Position numbers and translations under genes: made by a program
Shown here: positions 8,961 to 20,321 of the stretch, piece after piece
Position numbering within the stretch: position 1 is the stretch's first letter
How the letters are laid out: every line of letters begins with the position of its first letter
Notes under the pieces: model-generated
What the model was told of the DNA's origin: nothing
Databases searched by the model: none
Seen by the model: the letters and a program-made list of their open reading frames with translations, nothing else
DNA from: Micrococcaceae bacterium
GTDB lineage: Bacteria; Actinomycetota; Actinomycetes; Actinomycetales; Micrococcaceae
NCBI GenBank assembly: GCA_025465475.1
Contig: JAODMR010000089.1
Coordinates: 1-51,699 of the forward strand
Direction of reading: 5' to 3'
Length of the DNA stretch: 51,699 bases

Positions 8961-10409
8961 TTACTTTTTGGCAGCTGCCTTATCCAGGGAGCCGACGCCG
9001 GTGCTGCCGGCATCGGGATTGGCGGCAACTGACGCCGGAGCCGGCTTCGGCTTGGGCGAAGCCGCAGCCTGGAAGGCGGCACGCGGCTGGTCCAGGTCGA
9101 GCAGCATGGTGGTGTCCCGACCGAAGAACAGGCTGGAGGCCCAGTTCGAGATCACACGGTACTTGCGCTCGTAGGTGGGCATGGCCAGGCCGTGGTAGCC
9201 GCGGTGCGCCAGCCAGGCCAGCGGTCCCTTGAGCTTCAGGCCCATGATGTTCGCGACACCCTTCCACTGGCCGAAGCCGGCGACGGCGCCAAGGTTCTTG
9301 TGCTTGTAGTCCACCAGCGGCTGTCCGGTGCGGGCAGCCCACAGGTTGCTGGCCAGGCGCTTGGCCTGGCGGAGGGCGTGCTGGGCGTTGGGGACGCAGA
9401 ATCCGCCCACACCGCCGCCGGTCAGGTCGGGTACCGCGGCGACGTCGCCGGCTGCCCAGGCGTTGGGGATGGGGCCGTCGTCGCCGGTGATGCGCAGGTC
9501 GGCGCCGACGCGGACGCGGCCGCGCTCGTCGATCGGGAAGTCGGTGGAGCGGACCACCGGGTTGGCCTGGACTCCAGCGGTCCAGATCAGGGTGTCGGTG
9601 TCGAACTCCTGGGCCAGGCTCTTGTCGGGCAGGTTGATCAGCTTCAGGTGGTTGCCCTCGGCGTTGTCCAGTGACGTGTTCAGCAGCACCTCGATGTTGC
9701 GGCTCTGCAGGTGCTCAACCACCCACTCGGCCTGTTCCTTCGTGACCTCGGGCATGATGCGGCCCATGGCCTCGACCAGCACGAAGCGCAGTTCGTTCAC
9801 GTCGATGCGCGAGTTCTTGCGCGCAGCGGTGCGGGCCATGTCTTCGAGTTCGGTGATCGTTTCGATGCCGGCAAAACCGCCACCGACGACGACGAAGGTC
9901 AGCAGGCGCTTGCGCTTGGCGGCGTCGGTCTCGGTGGAAGCGGCCTCGATGGCCTCCAGGACCTGGTTGCGGAGCGCCACAGCCTCTTCAATGGTCTTCA
10001 GGCCGATGCCGTTTTCGGCCAGGCCCTTGATCGGGAAGGTGCGGGTGATGGAACCAGCGGCCACGACGACCTCGTGGTAAGGCACCTCAAACGGCTCGCC
10101 GCCGTCGGCCGGTGCAACAACGGCCTTGCGGTTGGCGTGGTCGATGGAGGTGACCCGGCCCTGCACCAGTTCAGTCTGGCGAAGGTGCTGGCGGTGCGAG
10201 ACCACTGCATGGCGGGCTTCGATGTTGCCCGCGGCAACCTCGGGCAGGAAGGGCTGGTACGTCATGTACGGCAGCGGGTCTACCAGGGTGACGATGCCGC
10301 CGGTGCTGGCGACTTTCTTCTGGAGCCGGAGGGCGACGTAGAGACCAACGTAGCCGCCGCCGACTACGAGTACGCGCGGACGATCCTTGAGTGGGGGTGT
10401 GAGTGCCAT
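8961..10409 (-). CDS. ndh: Type II NADH dehydrogenase (NAD(P)/FAD-dependent oxidoreductase)
   Basis: 482 residues from ATG 10409. A non-proton-pumping membrane-associated enzyme passing electrons from NADH to quinone. Two nucleotide-binding folds are visible: VLVVGGGYVGLYVA (13-26, FAD) and FVVVGGGFAGIE (172-183, NADH). Later come the AAGDVAAVPD FAD motif and the membrane-facing C-terminal part (GLKLKGPLAWLAHRGYHGLA). The C-terminal tail is Ala/Pro/Lys-rich. A start 13 codons upstream is possible, but ATG 10409 lies 6 nt after TATCAT and just before the Rossmann strand, as in relatives. Confidence 0.92.
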   Translation of the reverse strand: MALTPPLKDRPRVLVVGGGYVGLYVALRLQKKVASTGGIVTLVDPLPYMTYQPFLPEVAAGNIEARHAVVSHRQHLRQTELVQGRVTSIDHANRKAVVAPADGGEPFEVPYHEVVVAAGSITRTFPIKGLAENGIGLKTIEEAVALRNQVLEAIEAASTETDAAKRKRLLTFVVVGGGFAGIETITELEDMARTAARKNSRIDVNELRFVLVEAMGRIMPEVTKEQAEWVVEHLQSRNIEVLLNTSLDNAEGNHLKLINLPDKSLAQEFDTDTLIWTAGVQANPVVRSTDFPIDERGRVRVGADLRITGDDGPIPNAWAAGDVAAVPDLTGGGVGGFCVPNAQHALRQAKRLASNLWAARTGQPLVDYKHKNLGAVAGFGQWKGVANIMGLKLKGPLAWLAHRGYHGLAMPTYERKYRVISNWASSLFFGRDTTMLLDLDQPRAAFQAAASPKPKPAPASVAANPDAGSTGVGSLDKAAAKK

Positions 10410-10415
10410 AACACC

Positions 10416-10442
10416 ATGATACAAGTTTGTGAAAAGATTCAC
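10416..10442 (-). promoter_or_regulatory. Predicted ndh leaderless promoter with upstream palindrome
   Basis: TATCAT (10421-10416) is followed by six bases and the ATG, with no Shine-Dalgarno sequence, so a leaderless mRNA is likely. Just upstream lies GTGAA-N4-TTCAC (10429-10442), a perfect 5-bp inverted repeat at the -20 to -35 position where a repressor could compete with polymerase. Confidence 0.45.
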
Positions 10443-10514
10443 TAGCAAGGACCGCAGGAAGGCCGCAGGTCTGAGGTCCTGATTCCATTTTCGGCCCGCA
10501 AACGGGCCACCGGC

Positions 10515-11456
10515 TCATTCCGTGGCGGAAATGCCCAGCGCTATGCCGTCCAGGATGTCGTGCTCGCTGGTGGTCGCCTCGCTGACCCGGCCATCCGTCA
10601 AGACCGCCAGGCGCTGCAGCACTGTTCGCCAGATCAGGGCGCCGGCTCCGATGACGTCCACGCGGCCGGGGTGCATGAAGCCCAACGCGCGGCGTTCCGC
10701 CCGGGTCTGGCGCAGCAGCGTGCTGCAGGCCCGGACGTGCTGTTCCAGCGGCAGCACCGAGCCATGGATCCGCTCCGGCCGGTAGGTCTCCAACTCCAGG
10801 GCGGCTGCGGTGATGGTGGTGATGGAACCGGCGACGCCGACGACTTTGGCGATCCTGGCCAGCGGCACGTCGTCCAGCACCTTGCTGATGCGTGCTTCGA
10901 TCTCGGTGGCGGCGGCGGTGATCTCGGTCTCGGTGGGCGGGTCGGTGTGCAGGTACCGTTCCGTGAAACGGACGGAGCCCATGTCAATGCTGACCGCTGC
11001 CTGCACGCCGGAGGAGTTACCGGCCACGAACTCCGTGCTGCCTCCGCCCAGATCGACCACGAGCACCAGGTCTTCCCCGACGGCCGGTAAGACGCTGACG
11101 GCCCCGGCGAAGGACAGTGCTGCCTCCTCGGAACCGGTGGCCACCTCGGGCGCAACGCCAAGGCGGGCCTTGATGCCCTCCGCGAAGTCATCCCGGTTTT
11201 CGGCGTCGCGGGTGGCGGACGTCGCGACGAACCGGACAGCCTTGGCCTCATGCTGGCGGATCAGCTCGGCGTACGCGTCAACTGCCGCGAAGGTGCGCTC
11301 CAGCGCTTCGGGCGCCAGCCGGCCCGTGGCGTCCACGCCCTGGCCCAGTCGTACGACCCGCATTTCGCGGTGCACGTCAGTGAGGGCGCCGTCGTAAACG
11401 TCGGCAATGAGCAGCCGGATGGAATTGGTTCCGCAATCGATGGCGGCAACACGCAT
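10515..11456 (-). CDS. Exopolyphosphatase/guanosine pentaphosphatase family (Ppx/GppA)
   Basis: 313 residues. An actin-like ATPase-fold phosphohydrolase acting on polyphosphate or pppGpp. The phosphate-1 motif AIDCGTNSIRLL (5-16) and the phosphate-2 motif VVDLGGGSTEF (133-143) are intact. The length matches the short single-module actinobacterial Ppx without the C-terminal HD region of E. coli GppA. It follows DUF501 on the same strand with AAGGGGGAC before the ATG. Polyphosphate versus pppGpp cannot be decided from sequence. Confidence 0.9.
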   Translation of the reverse strand: MRVAAIDCGTNSIRLLIADVYDGALTDVHREMRVVRLGQGVDATGRLAPEALERTFAAVDAYAELIRQHEAKAVRFVATSATRDAENRDDFAEGIKARLGVAPEVATGSEEAALSFAGAVSVLPAVGEDLVLVVDLGGGSTEFVAGNSSGVQAAVSIDMGSVRFTERYLHTDPPTETEITAAATEIEARISKVLDDVPLARIAKVVGVAGSITTITAAALELETYRPERIHGSVLPLEQHVRACSTLLRQTRAERRALGFMHPGRVDVIGAGALIWRTVLQRLAVLTDGRVSEATTSEHDILDGIALGISATE

Positions 11457-11496
11457 GCCGGTCCCCCTTGGACAGTATGTGGCTTGGACGGTGCTT

Positions 11497-11542
11497 GGTT
11501 CGAATGAGTCTTTGGTTCGAATGAGTCTTTGGTTCGAACGGG
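11497..11542. repeat. 17-bp tandem repeat between DUF501 and ppx
   Basis: GGTTCGAATGAGTCTTT is perfectly repeated at 11497-11513 and 11514-11530, with a third partial copy (GGTTCGAACGGG) to 11542. TTCGAA cores recur every 17 bp. It fills the 93-bp gap upstream of ppx on the minus strand and may be polymorphic or bind a regulator. Confidence 0.85.
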
Positions 11543-11549
11543 TGGTTGG

Positions 11550-12170
11550 TTAGGACGTTGCGTTGAGCCGTTTGACGTGCCGGCTGAGGTCCTTGGCGGG
11601 AACGGGGGCAGCTTCGTCCCAGGCTCCGGCACAGTAGCACCGGTCCGCAGTCCACCACTCCGTCAGCGCCGCAAGCGCTTCATCGCCCAGGGGATTGACT
11701 CCCGGCCCGGCGGCCAGTGCATGCCCGACCAGGACGTGCAGGCACTTGACGCGGGTTGGCATTCCTCCGGCGGAGATGCCGTCGATTTCAGGGACCGGGC
11801 CGGTGCCCGCACGGGCGGCGATGTCGCTGCGGGCCTGCAGGTACGCCTCATGTGCCCGGGCGTAAGCCTCGGCCAGCTCCCTGTCGCTCAGCAGCCGCTC
11901 ACTCATGGTGTTCATCATTCCCGCGGCTTCGAGGCGCGAAACGGCCGCGGTGATCACCGGGTGGGTGAGGTAATAGGTGGTGGGAAACGGGATGCCGTTG
12001 CTCAGCCGGGGAGCTGTGGCCGCCACCAGCGGATTGCCGCACACACATCGGGCGGGAATCTCGACGACGTCACGCACCGGGCGGTTGAGCTGGCGGCTCA
12101 GCGTGTCCAGGTCCTGCTGGGTGGGGACCCGGTCATTGCCTTGGACGGGCGGGGAAGCGGTGAAATGCAC
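11550..12170 (-). CDS. DUF501 domain-containing protein
   Basis: 206 residues from a GTG start with AGGAAGGA upstream. The DUF501 pattern is visible: an N-terminal segment with PRDVVEIPARC-type spacing (CVCGNP), the central TTYYLTHP..AAVSRLEAAGMM, and the C-terminal GGMPTRVKCLHVLVGHALA..GVNPLGDEA. Conserved Cys and His residues (C43, C45, C161, H163) suggest a metal or thiol site, but no function is established. It sits between ftsB/divIC and ppx in the conserved actinobacterial order. Confidence 0.88.
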   Translation of the reverse strand: MHFTASPPVQGNDRVPTQQDLDTLSRQLNRPVRDVVEIPARCVCGNPLVAATAPRLSNGIPFPTTYYLTHPVITAAVSRLEAAGMMNTMSERLLSDRELAEAYARAHEAYLQARSDIAARAGTGPVPEIDGISAGGMPTRVKCLHVLVGHALAAGPGVNPLGDEALAALTEWWTADRCYCAGAWDEAAPVPAKDLSRHVKRLNATS

Positions 12171-12221
12171 CGGCGTCCTTCCTGCTGGTATGGGCCCGTC
12201 ACCGGCGCGGCGGTCGCCGGC

Positions 12222-12959
12222 CTACTCCGTGGCGGAGCGCTGTATGGATTGCCAGAGACCGTCCACCCAGGGCAGGTTCTCCGGGCTGGAGGAGCTGGTG
12301 CCGGTGGCTCCGGTGGCCGGGTCCTCCGGCGCAGCAGATGAGCCGCTGCCGTCGTAGACCCAGTACCCGGTCTCCCCCGGCATCATCATATTAACCCGGT
12401 CCCGGGCCTGTTGCTTAATGTAGGCAGGGTCGCTCCAGCGGGACAGGTCATTCTTCAGGTCCGACTGCGCTTGTTTTTTCGCCTCGATGTCCTGCTGCAG
12501 GGCAGTGATATCCGCGCGCTGCTGCAGGTAGGTACGCACCGAGGGTGCAAGCAGCACGGTGATGGTCAGCAGCACAACGGCCAGGGCAAGCATGCGGCCG
12601 GAGAAAGCCCGGGCGGGTACCGGCCGGAGCTCCTCTTCGGGGCTATCCCCGGCGGCGACTGCTGAAGCCCCGTCGGCGCCGCCGCCAGCGAGCAGACGCA
12701 TCCGCCGCAGCCAGTCCGCCGGGGCAGAACTCCTGCCGTGCGCCGGAACACCGGTCCCGTTGCTCACGCCGCGTGACGCTGGGGAGGAACCGGTGCCTGG
12801 CCGAGCTCCGGAACCAACATGGTGGCGCGAGTGGCCCGCGCCCGCAGCATGGGACGCCTGCCCGTCCGGACCGGAGTGCTGTCCCGTTACGGGAGGCTGA
12901 GCTGCGCCGGTACCGCTCGAGTGCTGAGCCCGTGGCACTTTGGGGCGGCGGGTGGGCAT
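12222..12959 (-). CDS. Septum formation initiator family protein (FtsB/DivIC-like)
   Basis: 245 residues. About 125 residues of Pro/Ser/Gly-rich cytoplasmic leader precede one membrane helix (MLALAVVLLTITVLLAP). A coiled coil follows (QQRADITALQQDIEAKKQAQ), then the DivIC signature SRWSDPAYIKQQARDRVNMM and PGETGYWVYD. FtsB/DivIC bridges late divisome proteins. The long leader is typical of Actinobacteria and absent from the roughly 100-residue E. coli protein. It lies directly downstream of eno; AGGAGA precedes the ATG. Confidence 0.92.
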   Translation of the reverse strand: MPTRRPKVPRAQHSSGTGAAQPPVTGQHSGPDGQASHAAGAGHSRHHVGSGARPGTGSSPASRGVSNGTGVPAHGRSSAPADWLRRMRLLAGGGADGASAVAAGDSPEEELRPVPARAFSGRMLALAVVLLTITVLLAPSVRTYLQQRADITALQQDIEAKKQAQSDLKNDLSRWSDPAYIKQQARDRVNMMMPGETGYWVYDGSGSSAAPEDPATGATGTSSSSPENLPWVDGLWQSIQRSATE

Positions 12960-13032
12960 GAATCTCCTGTTGCTGCAGAAAAAGGGTGGGAGCTGGCCGG
13001 GGTGTTACTCCACCTTAGCCAGCTCCCGTCGG

Positions 13033-14403
<1,371 letters not shown>

Positions 14404-15087
14404 CTATGTTTCACCGTCCTGGAAGCGGCGAACGGCGCCCCGCAGCGCCTGTTCGGCGTCCCATCCCGAGCTCCGGGCCAGGCGGACCAGGCCAAGCAGC
14501 AATTCGCCGAAATCCTCCTGGGTGCGGGGGGCGGCCGGACCGGTGGCCAGCACAGCGGGCGGAGGTGGGAGGGTACGTCCGTGTCGTGCTGCCCGGTCCA
14601 GCGTCTTGCCGGCCCGGGACAGGGCCGGCAGGGCAGCGGGGATACCTGCATACGGGGACCGCGGCGCCGCTGCGCCATGTTCCACCTGCTTGACCTGCTG
14701 CCAGGTGGACTCGATCTGCGCCAGGCTGGCCGATGGCGCGCTGCGCAGCGTGCCATCGGGGAAGAAAACGTGCGGGTTTCGACGCACCATTTTCTCCGTG
14801 AGACCCTGTGCCACCTCGGCCAGCGTGAAGCCGCCCGTCTCCTCTGACAGCCGGGCATGCAGCACCACCTGGAGCAGCACGTCGCCCAGCTCTCCCCGGA
14901 CCTGCTCAGCGGTCCCTGTCTCCAGCGCCTCGACCAGCTCGTAGGCCTCTTCGAGAAGATAATCGACCAGGGAGTCCGTTGTCAGGGCCGCCATCCAGGG
15001 ACAGTTCGTCCGCAGTTGGGCAATCACCTGCTGCAAGCGTTCCATCGCTTCGCCGGTCCCTGGGGAGGGCACCCTGCCTGTATTCAT
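14404..15087 (-). CDS. mazG: MazG family nucleoside triphosphate pyrophosphohydrolase
   Basis: 227 residues. Removes non-canonical or excess NTPs. The all-alpha core has CPW (29-31), the metal-binding EEAYE (46-50) and ELGDVLLQV (66-74), then NPHVF. E. coli MazG has two such domains (263 residues); here the second is degenerate or absent, and the C-terminal half is Ala/Pro-rich before ELLLGLVRLARSSGWDAEQAL. The ATG at 15087 has no Shine-Dalgarno sequence; ATG 15045, immediately before the core, is an alternative start. It lies 25 nt after add. Confidence 0.9.
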   Translation of the reverse strand: MNTGRVPSPGTGEAMERLQQVIAQLRTNCPWMAALTTDSLVDYLLEEAYELVEALETGTAEQVRGELGDVLLQVVLHARLSEETGGFTLAEVAQGLTEKMVRRNPHVFFPDGTLRSAPSASLAQIESTWQQVKQVEHGAAAPRSPYAGIPAALPALSRAGKTLDRAARHGRTLPPPPAVLATGPAAPRTQEDFGELLLGLVRLARSSGWDAEQALRGAVRRFQDGET

Positions 15088-15112
15088 GAGTGCGCCGGGC
15101 CGTTCGCTGTGG

Positions 15113-16264
15113 TCAGCGGACGCTGGTGTAGGCCTGGGTGATGTAGTCGGCCAGGTCCTCGCGCTCCTCCAGCGGGAGGAAGGCCGACTCCGCAGCGTTC
15201 AGGGTCAGCGTGAGCAGGTCATCCAGGTCGTATTCGAACGTTTGGACCAGCAGTTCAAACTCGCCAGTGAGGGTCACGGCGCTCATCAGCCGGTTGTCGG
15301 TGTTGATCGTGACCTTGAACCCGGTCTGGTAGAGCAGGTCCAGCGGGTGGTCGTCGATGCTGTCACCGAAAGCAGCGATGGCGCCGGTCTGCAGGTTGGA
15401 GGAGGGGCAGATTTCCAGCGCGATGCCACGGTCGCGCACCCAGGCGGCCAGCGGCCCCAGGGTGACGATGCCGATGTCGCTGGTGTTGCCCTCGTCGGTG
15501 GTGAAGTCAACGGTGATGTCCTCGGCGATCCGGACTCCGTGGCCCAGCCGCAGCGCCCGTCCGGAGACCAGTGCGTCCTGGATGCTGTCCAGCCCGGCGG
15601 CCTCGCCGGCGTGCACTGTCGCGGGGAAGTTGTTCTCGGCCAGGAAGGTGAAGGCGTCCTTGAAGCGGGACGGGAGGAAGCCGTCCTCGGCTCCGGCAAT
15701 ATCGAATCCGACGGCGCCCGCGTCGCGGTGCCGGATAGCCAGTTCGGCAATTTCCTGGCCACGGTCGGCGTGCCTCATGGCGGTGATGAGCTGGCCCACC
15801 TGAATGTGCCGGCCGGAGTCCTCGACGTCCTGGACGCCTGCTTCCAACCCTTCCTGAACGGCCTCGACCGCCTCGTCCAGGGTCAGGCCCCGGGTCAGGT
15901 GCTGTTCCGGGGCCCAGCGGACTTCGCCGTAGACCACGCCGTCGTCGGCCAGGTCCTCGACGAACTCGCGTGCCACCCGGATCAAGCCCTCCCGGGTCTG
16001 CATCACGGCGACGGTGTGGTCGAAGGTTTCCAGGTAGCGGACCAGGGAACCGGAATCGGCGGACTCCTGGAACCAGTGGGCCAGCGCGACAGGGTCGGTG
16101 GTGGGTAGGCGGTGACCAATCTCCGCCGCGAGTTCCACGATGGTCGCGGGCCGCAACCCGCCGTCGAGGTGGTCGTGCAGGGACACCTTGGGCAGGGCGC
16201 GCAGGTCGGCGGGGAAGTCGGAGGCGGGCAGGCTGGCTTCAGCGGGAAGGGTCACACGGTCCAC
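15113..16264 (-). CDS. add: Adenosine deaminase
   Basis: 383 residues. Zinc amidohydrolase converting adenosine or deoxyadenosine to inosine forms. Zinc and catalytic residues are visible: HDHLDGG with H30 and H32, HAGEAAG with H218 and E221, GHG with H242, CPSSN, and NTDN with D323. The segment around 252-272 (DFTTDEGNTSDIGIV) is a loop not found in the E. coli enzyme. It follows the DedA gene by 26 nt and the nucleoside transport/salvage genes, consistent with purine nucleoside salvage. Confidence 0.95.
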   Translation of the reverse strand: MDRVTLPAEASLPASDFPADLRALPKVSLHDHLDGGLRPATIVELAAEIGHRLPTTDPVALAHWFQESADSGSLVRYLETFDHTVAVMQTREGLIRVAREFVEDLADDGVVYGEVRWAPEQHLTRGLTLDEAVEAVQEGLEAGVQDVEDSGRHIQVGQLITAMRHADRGQEIAELAIRHRDAGAVGFDIAGAEDGFLPSRFKDAFTFLAENNFPATVHAGEAAGLDSIQDALVSGRALRLGHGVRIAEDITVDFTTDEGNTSDIGIVTLGPLAAWVRDRGIALEICPSSNLQTGAIAAFGDSIDDHPLDLLYQTGFKVTINTDNRLMSAVTLTGEFELLVQTFEYDLDDLLTLTLNAAESAFLPLEEREDLADYITQAYTSVR

Positions 16265-16289
16265 TCTAGGAGCGAACCCGGCGGGGACG

Positions 16290-17189
16290 CTAGTTGCCGC
16301 CCTGCCCGGGCTCGGGCAGGCGGGGCGCCACGGCCGCGACCAGCGCGGGCCGGCCCGGCACGACGGCGTCGGCTGCCGGACCGGTGCCTTCCGGCCGCGA
16401 CGGAACCTTAGGTTGCGCCAGGACCTTAGGCTGCACCGTGCCTTCCGGCTGCGCCGGCACGTTTGCTTGCGCCGGCACGTTCGCTTGCGCCGGGAGCTTA
16501 GGCTGCATCGTGCCCTTAGGTTGCACCGGTCCCGGCGCCGGGTGCTTCGCTTGCCCGACCGCAGCCTTCCGTTTGTCGCGCTTGTCGAGCCAGCTGTGGA
16601 AACGCTTCATGGCGTGGTCCACGAGGATGCCGATGATGACGGCGACCAGGATGGCTATGCCGACCCCCAGCAGCGGGTTGTTGTGCACCCAGTGCCCGGC
16701 GAGGGCTCCGATGGCCACCGAATAGCCCGACCAGGTGAAGGCAGCGGCAAAGTCGAGCCAGAAAAACCGGCGCCAGGGGAAGCCGGTCGCTCCGGCGGTG
16801 AAGTTGACTGCTACCCGGCCTACGGGAATGTACCGTGCCGTAAACACCAGGATCGCACCGCGCTTGTCCAGTTCCCTGCGGGCCCAGGCGAAGGCGTTGG
16901 CCGCACGGGGCCGGCGCATCCAGCGGAACCTGGTGGTGCCGACCCGCTTGCCCAGCCGGTAGGCGACGTTGTCGCCCAGGATCGCACCGACGGCCCCGCC
17001 CAGCAGCAGGAGCCAGATGTTGGGTGCACCGTGGTGCATGGAAACCGCTGAAAGGCCCACGATGGCTGTTTCGCTCGGCAGGAACAGGAAGAACCCGTCA
17101 ATCAGGCAGAAGGTCGTCACCAGCGGGATGACCCACCACTCGTCGGCTGAGGAAGTGATCATGCGGTTAAGCTCAAATATCAAGTCCAC
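16290..17189 (-). CDS. DedA family membrane protein with a repetitive C-terminal tail
   Basis: 299 residues from a GTG start. The first 200 residues are a DedA/SNARE-associated protein: an N-terminal FLFLPSETAIVGL-like re-entrant segment, GAILGDNVAYRLGKRVG, and the hallmark FTARYIPVGRVAVNFTAG with its arginines. DedA proteins are implicated in lipid-carrier flipping. The last 90 or so residues are a Lys/Arg then Pro/Gln/Ala tail built on a six-residue repeat (PAQANV twice, then PAQPEG, LAQPKV), encoded by 18-bp DNA repeats (16415-16504). The tail should be cytoplasmic and disordered. Confidence 0.9.
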   Translation of the reverse strand: MDLIFELNRMITSSADEWWVIPLVTTFCLIDGFFLFLPSETAIVGLSAVSMHHGAPNIWLLLLGGAVGAILGDNVAYRLGKRVGTTRFRWMRRPRAANAFAWARRELDKRGAILVFTARYIPVGRVAVNFTAGATGFPWRRFFWLDFAAAFTWSGYSVAIGALAGHWVHNNPLLGVGIAILVAVIIGILVDHAMKRFHSWLDKRDKRKAAVGQAKHPAPGPVQPKGTMQPKLPAQANVPAQANVPAQPEGTVQPKVLAQPKVPSRPEGTGPAADAVVPGRPALVAAVAPRLPEPGQGGN

Positions 17190-17293
17190 AGGCGGGCCGG
17201 GTCTTTCTCGAACGTCGGAATGCTATTAGTTTCCCATGCGCCAGCAGGCCCCGCCATCCCCCTTTTGGCTGACCCTGCCGGCTGGCGGAGACG

Positions 17294-18591
<1,298 letters not shown>

Positions 18592-18595
<4 letters not shown>

Positions 18596-19026
18596 GGGGT
18601 TTCCTCCAGGTGTTGGGGGCCGAAGGCGTCCGGCAGCACGTCGTCGATGCTGCGGACGCCTCGGGTGGTCATCAGTTGCATGCCCGGGGCATGGAATTCG
18701 TAGAGCAGCTGCCGGCAACGTCCGCACGGCATCAGGACGGCACCGGCCGCGTCGACGCAGTAAAACGCGGCGAGGCGGCCGCCGCCGGTCATCTGCAGGT
18801 TTCCGACCAGGGTGCATTCGGCGCACAGGGTCAGGCCGTAGCTGGCGTTTTCGACGTTGCAGCCGCTGACGATCCGGCCGTCAGTGGTGAGGGCAGCGGC
18901 GCCCACCGGAAAGCGGGAATAGGGCGTGTAGGCGTTGCCCATCGCCGCCTTGGCGGCGTCGGCGAGGACGTTCCAATCGACGTCGACGGCTGGAAGGCTT
19001 CCCTCGGATGGGGGTGTGGTGGGCAT
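18592..19026 (-). CDS. cdd: Cytidine deaminase
   Basis: 144 residues. Deaminates cytidine and deoxycytidine to uridine forms, which deoA can then cleave. Zinc site: C68 with catalytic E70 in LCAE, and C101/C104 in PCGRC. The substrate loop GCNVENASYG precedes it. The length matches homotetrameric bacterial Cdd. The stop overlaps the deoA start, and the gene begins 3 nt behind the second permease, so the unit is tightly coupled. Confidence 0.95.
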
Positions 19027-19028
19027 GC

Positions 19029-20321
19029 TCAGCCCTTCACGTAGGGGACGCCGCTGGCCGCGGGAGGGCGGGCGCGGCCGACGAGCCCGGAGACGGCCAG
19101 GATGGTCAGGGCGTACGGCAGCATGGCCAGGAAATGGCCGTCCACCGGGGTGACAGCGATGGAGAGCACGCTTTGCAGGTTGCCGGCGACGCCGAACAGC
19201 AGGGCGGCCAGGAAGGCGCCGACGGGGTTCCAGCGTCCGAAGATCAGGGCTGCCAGGGCAATGAAGCCCAGACCGCCAGTCATGTCCTTGCTGAAGCTGC
19301 TCACTGCCACCAGGGTGAAGTAGGCGCCGCCGATGCCGGCGATCGCTCCTCCGGCGAGCACGTTGCGGAAACGGGTGCGGTTCACGTTGACGCCCATGGT
19401 GTCCGCCGCCTGGGGATGTTCGCCAACGGCACGGATGCGCAGGCCCCAGCGGGTGCGGTACAGGGCGAACCAGATCACCGCCACCAGGACGAGCATCAGG
19501 TAGCCGAGGATGGATTGGCGGAAAAATGTGGGTCCCAGGATCGGAATTTCGGAGAGCACCGGGATGGGCAGGTTGGGCAGGTGCGGCGGCTGGTTGTAAA
19601 TGGTCGCCCCCTCCACCTTGATTTTCATGATCTTTTCGAATAGGAAGCCGGTCAGGCCGGCGACCAGGACATTGAGCACCACGCCGACGATGATTTGGTT
19701 CACCAGGTACCGGATGCTGAAGACCGCCAGCAGGAAGGAGACCGCAACCCCCGCGACGGCGGCCGCGACCAGCCCGGCCAAGGCGTTGCCGGTGATCGAG
19801 GCGACGAGGGAGGCGGTGAACGCGCCAGCCAGCAGTTGGCCCTCGATGGCAATGTTGACCACGCCGGAGCGTTCGCAGAGCACCCCCGAGAGGGAGCCAA
19901 AGACGATGGGGGTCACGATCAGCATGGCCCCGGTGAAGAGGCCTACCAGCGTGATGTTCTGGGTGTTCGTGCCGGCGATGATCCAGACCATCAGGCCGAT
20001 AACGAACAGGATCGCGAAGCTGACGCCCAGCCAGCGCTCGGTTCGGCCGGTGCGTTGGGTCTGCCGGTAGGCCAGCGCGGCCAGGGCCAGGCACAGTACG
20101 GTGACAACGATTCCGGTGGCGCGTGCCGGCAGCACCAGGTTGGGCAGCTGCCAGGCGTCCCCGTCCTGGGAGAGCCGGAAGGTGGCGGTTCCGCCCGGTC
20201 CGAGGACGGCGAAGACCACGAGCGCGAAGGCCGCGAGGATGCCGAACACTACCGGCACCTTCCAGTTCCGCACGATCAGCCGGTCCTGTGCCGGGGCTGT
20301 CGGGGCAAGGGTTGTGCTCAT
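19029..20321 (-). CDS. Nucleoside ABC transporter permease (NupQ-like)
   Basis: 430 residues, an integral membrane subunit with about ten helices. The family core is seen: CERSGVVNIAIEGQLLAGAF, GEHPQAADTMGVNVNRTRFRNVLAGGAIAGIGGAYF and ALAALIFGRWNPVGAFLAALLFG. This fits the BmpA-NupOPQ type of importer (Pfam BPD_transp_2). The start overlaps the preceding permease stop by 4 nt. The paired permease and neighbouring cdd, deoA and add make nucleosides the likely substrate. Confidence 0.93.
   Translation of the reverse strand: MSTTLAPTAPAQDRLIVRNWKVPVVFGILAAFALVVFAVLGPGGTATFRLSQDGDAWQLPNLVLPARATGIVVTVLCLALAALAYRQTQRTGRTERWLGVSFAILFVIGLMVWIIAGTNTQNITLVGLFTGAMLIVTPIVFGSLSGVLCERSGVVNIAIEGQLLAGAFTASLVASITGNALAGLVAAAVAGVAVSFLLAVFSIRYLVNQIIVGVVLNVLVAGLTGFLFEKIMKIKVEGATIYNQPPHLPNLPIPVLSEIPILGPTFFRQSILGYLMLVLVAVIWFALYRTRWGLRIRAVGEHPQAADTMGVNVNRTRFRNVLAGGAIAGIGGAYFTLVAVSSFSKDMTGGLGFIALAALIFGRWNPVGAFLAALLFGVAGNLQSVLSIAVTPVDGHFLAMLPYALTILAVSGLVGRARPPAASGVPYVKG

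Noticed and set aside
11497-11542. LexA/SOS box
   Set aside because: TTCGAA cores are in direct repeat 17 bp apart and do not form the TCGAAC-N4-GTTCGA palindrome.
18596-20094. Upstream extensions of cdd and deoA
   Set aside because: Both run inside the permease or cdd genes in other frames and are Arg/Pro-rich; true starts with ribosome sites or overlaps lie at 19026 and 18595.
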